Source: Cristatella mucedo (Eukaryota > Bryozoa > Phylactolaemata > Cristatellidae). From it: DNA of 64,000 bases. The stretch is taken from NCBI GenBank assembly GCA_009760855.2, contig WPIO01000019.1, positions 2,401,501 through 2,465,500 of the forward strand, in the 5' to 3' direction. The position numbers were made by a program, and so were the translations under genes. The notes under the pieces are model-generated. The model did not search any database. It had not been told where the DNA came from and saw only the letters and a list, made by a program, of their open reading frames with translations. Positions 35,455 to 45,517 of the stretch are shown here, piece after piece (position 1 is the first letter of the stretch; each line of letters starts with the position of its first letter).

Positions 35455-37980
35455 GCTAGGCGGCATCTCAAGAAATCGATCCTTCCTCGTTATGGGTGAT
35501 TTAAACGTTCACTTTGATAACTTATCTGCCGCTTTCAGCACCGAATTTCGTGCATTGACTGACTCATTGTCTCTTGTGGCTCATGTGCATAACCCTACCC
35601 ACATCAAGGGTCACACACTCGACCAGATTTTCTCATATAACTGCACTTTGTCATCACCAATTATTACCAAATCCTGCTTATCTGACCACATGCAGATCTC
35701 ATTCAATCTACAGTGTGTGCCCACATCCTCCTCTAAAATAACCTGTGAATCGCGAAACCTCAAGACCCTTGACATCGATGTTGTCCGTGCGAGAATATCT
35801 GCTTCACCTCTGCTGCTCAGTCCTCCCTCCGATCTGTCATCCTTGGTAGATAACTACAACACGACACTAGCTGACACGCTCGACGAGTTTGCACCTCTGA
35901 CAAAGCGCACTGTGCCCCCCCCCCCCGCCTAGACAGTCTATGGTTTACCACAGACATTAAAGTAGCCAAGTCTAATAAACGAAAGCTTGAAAAAGCATAC
36001 AAAAGATCCGGACTAACTGTCCATCGACAGGCATATGAAGACTACTGTAGGTCGTACCAATCGATCCTAGCAAAGGCCAAGTCTAGCATCTATAGAAACA
36101 TTGTTGAATCACAGATGCACAATCCAAAAATGCTGATGTCGACAATAAACCATCTCCTCAACCGTTCACAGATTAGCTCCTTACCTGATGACCCTTGTGA
36201 TCTAGCAGATCGCTTCTCTCGATTCTTTGTGCAGAAGATAGACAAGATCAGGGAATCCATCCCTGCGATGACAACCTCCCCACTAGAATGCTGTTCCTCG
36301 GTTCCTGGCTGCACCTCAATGTCTGTATTTAAGCAGGTCACTAGTGATCTCATCCTGAAGTTCGTATCCCAATCAAAAAAGACAACCAGTCCTCTGGACC
36401 CTATTCCCACTGTCCTGCTCCTACGTTGCATTGATCTGCTGCTGCGATGCATAACTACCATAATTAATATGTCATTAGCCTCAGGTCATGTCCTTTAGAG
36501 CTAATCCCTCCACAGAGTCAGCATTGCTTAGGGTATACAACGACCTACTTAGGAATGCAGACATTGGGTAGAGTGTCTCTGCTTGTTTCGATCGATCTTT
36601 CGGCAACTTTTGATACCATCGATCACAAAGTTTTTCTAGAGAGTTCTTCTAGTTCTTCTAGAGAGCCTCTCATCTCGCCTGGGTATCACTGGCACTGCTC
36701 TGCAGTGGTTCAGGTCCTATCTCAGTGGGAGACTCCAGAGTATTGACGTGAATGGACAAAGATCATCTGAGGTACCTCTGAAATATGGGGTACCTCAGGG
36801 CGCCGTGCTAGGTCCGGTTCTTTTCACGGTTTATACTCTCCCTCTTGCTGATGTGATTGCCAAGCACAATCTAGGCTTTCACTTTTATGCGGATGACACT
36901 CAGTTGTACCTTTGCTTTGATCCCTCCCAGCCTTCGAGCACCTCAAAGTCTCTCAATTCACTTGCTGCATGCATTGATGACATCCGCACATGGATGGCAG
37001 CACATTTTCTAAAACTAAACGATGATAAAACTAACTTACTAGTTATGGACAAACCTAGTGTGATTCAGAGATTGAAAAGGCTGACTCTCAATATTGGTTC
37101 TGCCAGCATATCTCCAGTTGAATCAGCTCGAAATCTAGGTGTCATATTCCAAAGCGACCTCTCGTTAGACGACCATATCAGCTCCACAGTCAAATCTGCC
37201 TATTTTCAGCTTCATAACATTGCTAAAATTTGGGCTTGTTTAGATAAGGTTACCACGTCCAAGTTGGTCCATGCATTCGTGACATCCCGTCTCGACTTCT
37301 GCAACTCACTGCTTACTGGCCCACCAGCATGTGCGATCAGGCGATTGCAGCTGGTGCAAAACACTGCAGCTAGACTTGTCTGTCGTGAGCTTCGCAGTTG
37401 CCACATTACTCCACTTCTCACCGACCTGCACTGGCTACCAGTCAAGCAACGGATTGACTTCAAGGTTTTGTCGCTCACGTTTAGGTCCCTTCATTCTATG
37501 GCTTAAGCCTATCTCTCAGATGTACTACCCCATCAGGCCAAGCATCGTACCACCCGCTTTTCGGAATCCAACAGTCTACAAATACCTCATACAAACCTTA
37601 AATCCTTTGGAGACCGTGCATTTAGTTCGTATGCTCCCAAAGCCTGGAACTCCCTCCCGACCTGCGTCAGAACATCCCCTGACTTGACCACATTTAAAAG
37701 GAACTTAAAAACACACCTATTTAGGACAGCATTTAGTGGGTCCCTGTGATTCGTCCTTGATGTGCTTATACGTGCTGACACTGTGCATGCTGCCACTAAC
37801 CACATTTGCATGTCACCCCTAACCATGTTATTCATTTTGCTTGTTTTTCAAGCATGATTTTACTTACCGTTCAACTGTATTTCACTTTGCAGCAAATGTA
37901 AAGCGCCTCGAAAGAGATTAGGTTCTCTGAGGGCGCTTTATCAAGTGCATTATTATTATTATTATCATTATTATTATTAT
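35455..37980 (+). mobile_element. LINE A, longest copy (2.5 kb): EN C-terminal part, RT, 3' UTR
   Basis: It opens in the endonuclease (VMGDLNVHFDN at about 35488, then the catalytic CLSDHMQISF at about 35678). RT follows with KTTSPLDPIPTVLL, SIDLSATFDTIDH, YGVPQGAVLGPVLF, FYADDTQLYL (YADD at 36886-36897) and the C-terminal [14 protein letters not shown] block. The 3' end is the hairpin tail plus (ATT)n. The frame is broken in several places, including a stop at about 37504 where the 46 kb copy has GAG, so it is inactive. Sequence order and motifs fit the L2/CR1 group, L2 most likely. Flanking strings GGAAGCTAGGC and GAAAGCTAGCC may be a decayed target duplication. Confidence 0.92.
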
Positions 37981-40000
37981 GCGAAAGCTAGCCTCGTCAG
38001 CTGCTCGAAGCTGTAATGAATGAAGGTTGGGTTAGGCTCGATTGCATCGTCAACGCCGCTTTCTCGGCGGGCGCAGGACACGTGAGCAGGCCACGTGAGC
38101 AGGCCACGTGAGCAGGACACGTGAGCAGGCCACGTGAGCAGGCCCTTATGGGTCAACCGTCCGTCCGTCCACGGTTAGAGAGGACTGCGGGGGGGGGGGG
38201 GCGGCGGCGGAGCTGATGAAAGAAGCAGTCGGCTTCCTAGGTAGCTTTATCTGTACCGCCTCTCGAACATCTGTCACCAGGCTATAGCCTCGGCGAGGAG
38301 TCGTAGGCTCGTGATGTGGCAAGCTGACGATTCCACGCTCAGCGTAGCGACGCTGTCACACTGTCGCCTGCCGTAATAGTCTGATTGTCTATTGGTCTGA
38401 TAAATAATTAAGATGGCAAATAATCTAATAAATAGTTTAATATTCTGAAGAGCTCGCACGACGTCTAATGTGCTCTCGGTGCTTTACAAATCTTAATGAG
38501 AGAGAGAGAGAGTGAGAGAGAGAGAGAAAGAGGAAGAGTAGTCCTCTATGAATCTCATTCTAAAGCAGCCGAATGGACGCCGTGAGACTTTTGACTTGCA
38601 GTGCAGTGTCGAGTTTAAGTGGCGACACTTCCACGCCGCAAAGTCCAAGTGTACGAGTTTACACGAGAGAGTTCGATGTCCCTCCTACGGTGCTTGCAGC
38701 GACAGAGGCGTCTGACTGTATTTCGTAACTTGGTTTGACACTACTACTGCACACGCTGCTGATCTTTACCGGTGTATTTATTTACTCATTCTTTGCATAT
38801 AGTGCATAATAAAACTTCTCACAAATAGTGCTGGTATTACAAAAAACTCATGGCGGTCGCCGCATACCTGTACTACGCTCCGCAGGGCTAGTGGCTTTAA
38901 ACTCGACTTTACTCTATCGCTGCGGGTATAACCACGAGACGGCGGGCTGTCCCCCGTACATGTCTGCGGCCCGGGCTCGTGAAACGAGAAAGCGCTGAAG
39001 CAGTCGTGATGTCGGTAATTATGCATGCCTTCCGGATTTCGCACAGCCTGACATCAGGTCCAGCCCGTGTTTGTTATATTGACCAGGGGACATCTGGCTA
39101 CCGGCTTCGTTTGTTTTGAGGTAGAAAAGAGACGCGAATCCACGAGCACACTGCCTGCTGCTCGAGGCAGTAGTGGTCTTCCTACTGACGTCGTGACGTG
39201 CCTGGTCGTGACGTTCGAGGAGCACCTGCCGTGCCTGGTCGTGACGTGTTAGGAGCACCTTAGCGCTGAGCTAAGACTGGCCTCCAATCTTTGAAATCTT
39301 TTAGGCTTTTTTTGGGACGGCTGCTGCTAAACATTCGGGCATTAGCTTCGAGCTTTATTGGCTTCCAATCGCACTGCAACGGCTTCGGCCAGCCTGAAGC
39401 GATATCAAAGATCTTCTCAGCTTAATAGTGCATACATGATGAAGGGAATTGCACTTGGTGTGCGGAAGACTACGTACGGCAAGCGCCTCTGCCACTGGCA
39501 ACGGCTGCATGGTCGTTACAACTTTGATCAGACGCAATAGCCCGTTTAATTAATTGAGCTCCCACTTAGTACATAATTGACCGGCGAACTGGGCAGCTGT
39601 CCCGAATGCACTGCACACGATATCGCATTTGTTCCCATCGCTAACAATTAGCTCTCGAATCGTCCCACATCGAGACTGCTGCTGCACGCGCTGCCGATTT
39701 TTAGCGGGCTTCCCGAAAATCAATTAATGCTGGCAAGTCTTTTGCGTTTTCTATAATAGTCCAGCGCTTCAACCCAGCCACACTGAGCATTCTTTTGCCA
39801 GCATTCATTTTTCCTGCAGCCGCCAGTTAATCATCTACGACTGAAATCAATTGCACTTGCATTCAGCTTTGATCGCTTGAAGTAACTCTGTGCGGTCGGT
39901 CGCACCTACAAGTAATCGTGAGTCTTTGTGAGAGCGAAATAGATTGCACTATTAAGAACTGATCACCAAGTTTAGCCCGCATTTGCAAGGTCCTTCTTGC
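37981..40000. other. No recognisable gene; tandem array and short GA tract
   Basis: It contains the 13-bp E-box array (38079-38143), a G tract at about 38188-38200 and a GA-rich patch at 38497-38530. No coding exon was recognised. Confidence 0.5.
38079..38143. repeat. 13-bp tandem array with five E-boxes
   Basis: Five copies of CACGTGAGCAGGM, each with a canonical CACGTG E-box starting at 38079, 38092, 38105, 38118 and 38131. The array is regular, with only one alternating base. Confidence 0.95.
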
Positions 40001-40009
40001 TTCTGTTCT

Positions 40010-41075
40010 GCCGGTGTTCTAATTCGATTTTCATTCTCATGGAAAGTTTATGCGATCAGTTTTCGTTCCATCTTGCTTCGTGCTAACTCCACCCGAAGAA
40101 TGGTCGCTGGAAAACTGCTTTTGTTAGGGAGGTTGGGAATGGCTCTGGGGGATGCACCTCAAGTGAATTTAAACCTTTCGTGATTGCCTTTTTCGCCCGC
40201 CGCCGCCTCACGATCTCATTCCTGCACGAAGAGCTCACAGTGTCTGGTATCACAGGGACTCGCATGGAATGCATCGGGATACCGCCTGTTATGTCGTCCA
40301 CCTTGCATTTCAAAGCTTGGAGGAAGGCGTGTTCTTGAGAGCGCGCCTTACTCGTTGCTCGTCATGGAATGCGATGTATTTCCGTCTGTAACTCTACACA
40401 GCCACAAAGACTGTAAATGGCTATTACACGCAGGATAGTTTTCTATAGCGCCATCGAAAGCCGCTTAGGCTTTCGATGCGCATTCTTTAGCCAGCAGACC
40501 CCGTGTAGCGCAAAAAAAAGAGAAAGCGAGAAGCATAGCCGAGTTAGGAGGGCAGTTGACTGTGTGAATAGCGTAGAAGTAGCAGCTCAGGACCGCTGGA
40601 AAGGATATGCCATCGTCGGCAGCAGGAGAGTAGATGTCGCTGCGTTAGCGCTCGTGGCTGTTCGCTTGTGCTGTCTCTGCCGAAGTCTTGGCCGATAATG
40701 AGAATCGTGCTCAGCTTCTCATTCTGAAGCAGTACAGGAGCCGAGTTTTCGCAGCTAGTCTTGCTTGTGTCCCGCTTCAGTCTTCCTGCTTGTAGGAAGT
40801 TTTCGCGGTCAGATTTCCTCTTAATTCTTGCCTCCAAGTTGCTCCCCCAACCTCAGAGTGATCATTAGAAAATTGCCTTTGTTATGGAGGTAGCGAATGG
40901 CCACCTTAAATGCACCTCCCAGTGAATTTTGACCTTCATCGACTGCCTTTTTCGCCCTCCGTCACACTGTCCGGTTATTATACGACTAGCTTGCATCGCC
41001 ACGTAAGCAGGGACTCTCGTCGAGCGCTTCGATGATTTTGACGGTCAAATCGTCCGCCAAGCGTATCGAAGCAAC
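40010..41075. repeat. Diverged direct duplication of about 300 bp
   Basis: Segments at about 40030-40330 and 40795-41070 share ordered strings (GAAAACTGCTTTTGTTAGGG versus GAAAATTGCCTTTGTTATGG; TGCCTTTTTCGCCC in both; GCAGGGACTC versus ACAGGGACTC). They are about 760 bp apart, with a LINE B 3' end between them. Confidence 0.7.
40375..40700 (-). mobile_element. LINE B 3' end fragment
   Basis: It resembles 42330-42570 over its length (minus-strand CTCCTGCTGCCGAC..., CGGTCCTGAGCTGCTACTTC, then the GAGTTACAGACGG end). It is the non-coding 3' part only. Confidence 0.7.
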
Positions 41076-41079
41076 AAAG

Positions 41080-41430
41080 TAGGCATGCATGCTCTTTGAT
41101 GGCGCCTGTGGTTGGTCGTTTGCTCAGTCATTTTTTCAGTCGTGCTTACGTCTTGGCTAAGACGTAGAGCCTCACTCAGCGTCCAAGTCTTCGTTCTGTC
41201 TTGCTTTAGCCTTTTGACTTTTGACCGCCGCATCCGGTCTCGGTGACGTGCGCCAAAGACCGAAGCATGGCAGGTGCAACACCGACCTTGGACGTGGCTT
41301 GAAGCCGTGGCTTGAAGCAGGATAGACCGTTTTAGCGCGGCTTTCTTCACCTATGATCCACGTGACGCTACATTTTCAAACAGCAATATAGGCTGGGGAC
41401 TGGTGAAAGGTTAAACATAAGCGCAGGCTA
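41080..41430. other. No recognisable feature
   Basis: No repeat or exon was recognised in this stretch. Confidence 0.5.
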
Positions 41431-41431
41431 A

Positions 41432-41535
41432 TCAAGCTGCATCATTGATTTAGCGGCAAAAGAGCCTTAGTGGCAATCGCCCCGCCTGAAGTGGGCAATA
41501 AAGAATTACGTGCTGTATGCCCCACGCCCACGATC
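41432..41535 (-). mobile_element. SINE A, partial and diverged
   Basis: The minus strand has TTTATTGCCCACTTCAGGCG, GGCTCTTTTGCCGCTAAATC and weak B-box remnants. The tRNA head is eroded. Confidence 0.65.
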
Positions 41536-41564
41536 TGGACGATGAAGTGAGAATGCATTTATAA

Positions 41565-41640
41565 CAGTACGCTTGATACGGCGCCCTCAGAGAACTCAAT
41601 CACTCTCTAGGCGCTTTACATTTACCCAGAATGAAGACCC
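41565..41640 (-). mobile_element. LINE A-type 3' tail
   Basis: The minus strand has TGTAAAGCGCCTAGAGAG, then TTGAGTTCTCTGAGGGCGCC. The pairing arms of the tail hairpin are conserved. Confidence 0.75.
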
Positions 41641-41892
41641 AGGTGTTCTGCAGCCATTGCAGGAGGTTGAACGGCTTTGCTCTCTGGTACAGAAGGATGA
41701 AGTGGTTAAGCAGGAGATCTATTGCGATATCTGGGTCATCTTATCTTAGTCGCGATCACGCTCACTGCAGTTGAAGAAGGCGTGCTTAATTTTCTGCTCC
41801 CATTGCTGCCGGCACATAGCTCCGTAAACTTGCTTGCTTCTATCAGCATTGCTTCGCAAGTCTGCTTCTCTTACAGCAAGCGTAAACTATAG

Positions 41893-41896
<4 letters not shown>

Positions 41897-41948
<52 letters not shown>

Positions 41949-41949
41949 G

Positions 41950-41978
<29 letters not shown>
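41897..41978. repeat. (TA)n microsatellite
   Basis: Two TA blocks are separated by GTACACG, which makes a long self-complementary tract. Confidence 0.97.
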
Positions 41979-41982
<4 letters not shown>

Positions 41983-42004
41983 TTATAGTATAACGTAGAA
42001 TAAG

Positions 42005-42031
42005 TATCTAGAGAGAGAGAGAGAGAGAGGG

Positions 42032-42063
<32 letters not shown>

Positions 42064-42095
42064 GTTCTCTGAGGGTGTTATACAAATTTCACATC
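42005..42095 (+). mobile_element. LINE A-type tail with GA expansion inside it
   Basis: TATCTAGA is followed by about 47 bp of GA (one GGGG interruption), then GAGATTTAGTTCTCTGAGGGTG. The GA run sits exactly where other copies have a single AAAGAGA motif. Confidence 0.8.
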
Positions 42096-42254
42096 TCATT
42101 GCTTTAGTCGCCAGCACCAGCGAGTAGACACCGAGCGCTTTCGGCGTCCCCCCACATCCAACCCGTGTTTTAATTGAAAATCTGACGAATGAAAGCCTAA
42201 TCCCAACTCAGCGCCAACACTACGACACACTACTTATTCTTCTAAGCGAACAAT

Positions 42255-42300
42255 ATTAGCTGATTGAGCAGTCTCATTTGTATAGCAGCATGATCTAATG
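42255..42300 (-). mobile_element. SINE A 3' terminus abutting LINE B 3' end
   Basis: The minus strand has CTGCTATACAAATGAGACTG and CTCAATCAGC, the SINE A terminal segment, immediately after the LINE B 3' end (GATACATTGCATTAGATC). There is no SINE head. Confidence 0.6.
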
Positions 42301-45260
42301 CAATGTATCTCTCTCTATCTGCAACTCCACGAAGCCACAACGACTACGTGGGTGTTACGCAGGAGAGCTTTGTATAGCACACTCACAGCCTAAGTCGCAT
42401 TTGGTACACATTCGGTAGCCAACAGACTTCATCTCACGAAACAAAGAGAAAGTGGGAAGCATAGCTGAGTCCGAATAACAGTTGAGGTAGCAAGTAGCAA
42501 GCGTGGGGGCAGCAGTTTAGGACGGCTGGAAATAATGTGCCGCAGTCGGCAGCAGGAGAGTAGCTATCGTTGCGTAAGAATCGTGAAAGCGAGTTCCACA
42601 GTCCAATACCTGCAGAGCTAAAGCTGCTGTCACCAATGGTGTTTAAGCAGAGGAATGGAACGGCTAATTTATTCTCCCTACAAGACCTGAGGGCACGAAG
42701 AGGCTGAAACTGGTGCAGCCCTTCAGCGAGGTATGGAGGAGCCCAGCCGTTGTGGACCTCGTGGGTCGGCGTAAGAACTTTGCTCTGTATCCGCTGATCA
42801 ACCGGCATCCATCCTAGCTCTTTTAGCAAAGGAGACACGTTCTCAAACCTCTGGGGTTTGCAAACCAGCCTCGCAGCCATGTTCATAGCCATATGCAGTG
42901 GCCTAGGTGCTTTTTTTGCTAGCCAAGCCAAAAGGGAATTGCAATAATCAAGCCGATACAGAACTAAGGAGCTGGTTGAATTTTTGAAATCCACTGCGGA
43001 AGACAGCTCCTAATCTTAGATAGGCATCGGTCGTGCTGGCTAGCTGTAAAAGCAAGCTTTCCAAATGTAGGCAGCTGTCGAAAACGACACCTATATTTCG
43101 AGCACGTGGTGATGGTCACACAACAGCATCACCTATTAGAAGAGCAAAGCCTTCTAATCCAGCCATACGCTTAGGGTGTCCTATGAGTTGCAGTACAGTT
43201 TCATCGTCGTTAGTTTCAGGAAATTTGCGGACGTCCAGGATCGAATCTCTGAAAGGGAAGCATTCAGTTTATTAGTCGATGCAGCAGACTCAGCTGGTTA
43301 AGATGACAAAGAACTGAGTTTTTGGTCAGCATACAAGTTATCACCAATTCTACGTTCCCGAATAACTTTTCCTAGAGGTCAATTATAAATGAAGAAAACT
43401 AAGGGACTGGGGACAGACCCTTGAGGGACTCCATATGTGATTGGTTTGGTGGATAAGACCTGACCCCTACACGACGCTGACTGAACACGATCGAACAAGT
43501 ACGACTTAAGCCACGCCAGTGCATCGACCGTTGTTGTCAATCGTTCAAGTAAGATATCGTGATCAAAGGTGTCAAAGGCAGCTGATATATGTAGTAGTGC
43601 TAGTGCAGTGACATTTCCGTCATCGTTGCTGCATATGATGTCCTTAGTAACACGGAGGAGAGCAGTTCAGTGGAGTGCTGCCGCTTAAACCCCGATTGAA
43701 GTTTTTACGAAATCTCATTATTTTCAATGTGTGCTAACTGCTGCATAGCTAAAAATTTTCAAGAGTGTTTGAAAAAAGTTAGAAGTAAAACTTGGTGGTA
43801 ATTTTCAAGGATCTCTATATCTTACCCAGACGTTTTAAGTATTGGTCAAACAATTTCCGATTTGAAGGACATTGGTAAGACAGCTTTTTCCAGAGAAGCA
43901 CTAATAATCTCGGTTACGACTGTGCTAAGTTGGTCTGCCAGTGAATACCACAGAGATGATCGTATAGGGTCATCAGGAGGCGAGCTATTTTTACTAGACC
44001 TTATTAAGGTAGCCACATCGAATGCTAAAACCTCGGAAAATCTTTAAAGGAAGGTTACCGGTTGCGATTCTGCAGTTGCTTTAGTCAGAGGGGGCTTTAT
44101 GGAGGCACGAGTGTTCGCAATTGTTTTAGTAAAAAAGGCTTAAAACTTTTCGGCTGAGCCGTTAATTTCCGGGGAGTCAGACCTCTCAGCGTTGGCCAGT
44201 AAATTGCTTACCATCTTATAAATCTGTTTTGGCTATACTTCAGTTTTTGAGTGAAAAAGAACCCTGGCTTTTTTAAGCTTCCGGGTGTAGACTCGAATGA
44301 AATCTTTGAAATCGACTAGACCTCCATCAGACCCCGTTTTCTTAAACGACGTTCAAGCCTGCGCTTAACACGGCAAATATTTTCAAGTTTTTTTGTAAAT
44401 TGAAGGAATCTCCGCGACTCTGTACACGGACAGAATGTACGGGAGCATGCTTGCCAATAGTACTCCTACGTGTCATGTTCACTACATCAGTGTGGGTATT
44501 GAGGCTGTCGATCGAGTCTGGGTGCAGATCAAGTAGACCTGATCGCATGCATATTTCAAAAATTTGTCTTGGTCAATGCTTTTAAAGTTACTTCACTGGA
44601 AAAATTCAACATTACCCTGTGCGTGCTACGGAGCAGGAACGTAAAAGAGACCGAGCAATGAGCCGAGAGGGTCAGCAGGCACACCGCAAGGTCAGTGGGG
44701 CAGGCATCCTTAGTGCTCACGAGATCTAGGATAGGCCACCGATGTGAGAGGTATGGTTAACGTGTTGGACCAATACAAAGTTCTCCAGAGAGTCAAGAAA
44801 TGAGCGGACCTGGCTGTTGCTAGGGTTTTCAACGTGAATATTTAAGTCTCCTGCAATCAGTAACGACTTGTCACACGCAAATATTTTATCGAGGAACTCC
44901 GAAAACTCCTCTATAAACAAGTTTAGACAGCCAGTAGGAGGTGAGTATATCACAACAGTGAAAGGCACTGTCTTTAGTGATGACCTAATTGCAACTGATT
45001 CAAACGATGGGGAAAAGCTTCTTATCGTATAGCCAAACGATTCACGAGCAACAATTGCAATTCCGCCACCAGCCTTTTCGGAATGCATGAGAGCCCGAGT
45101 GGGATGGTCTCAGATGCACCCCTACGTGACCAGGGCGTTATCGCAAGTTTCGGCAACCAGAAATTTATGTAGCTTCTCCTGGACAGCCTGGTCGTGGATA
45201 AGTAACCACTTGGATTTTTAGCGAACGGACATTTAGGAGGCGGAATTTAAGAGGCTGTCC
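42300..45260 (-). mobile_element. LINE B (L2/CR1 group), near full-length ORF2 remnant
   Basis: Minus strand, in order: EN N-terminal remnant (LLNVRSL, about 45240), AGGGIAIVARESFGY (about 45065), EN motif LLIAGDLNIHVEN (about 44860), RT segments between about 43.95 and 43.3 kb, then the C-terminal FVLYRLDYCNSLLAWLAKK-like and FENVSPLLKELGWMPVDQRI blocks (42.97-42.8 kb) and the 3' UTR. The translation is broken in several frames. It is clearly distinct from LINE A (different EN and RT wording, different tail). It lacks any insertion at AACCAGCTGAGTC (about 43300). Confidence 0.85.
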
Positions 45261-45394
45261 AACAACTTCACGAGGCCGATTAAGTGGCTTGCATTCGAGT
45301 CGGCTATGTCTGCTCAGCCGTCGCTCAATTAGGTAGCGGCTGAGAGAGCGAAATGTATGTGAGAAAATGATTGCAAACTGCCCTTACCGAACTG

Positions 45395-45517
45395 GGCCGT
45401 GATAGCCGAGGAGGTAAGGTGCTCGCTCTTCACGATCGAGGTCGCGAATTTGAATCCTGCCGCGGGCTATCCTTTATTGCCAACTGCAGGCGGTGGTTTT
45501 AGCTGTTAAGGATCTTA
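45395..45517 (+). mobile_element. SINE A copy between two LINE B copies
   Basis: Plus strand: GTGATAGCCGAGGAGGTAAG A-box region, then the B-box-like AATTTGAATCC, then the CTTTATTGCCAACTGCAGGC body. The terminal hairpin is missing; the LINE B copy starts at its 3' edge. Confidence 0.75.

Noticed and set aside
41897-41978. Origin-like or cruciform-forming TA tract
   Set aside because: Simple (TA)n; similar tracts occur elsewhere and nothing indicates a specific role.
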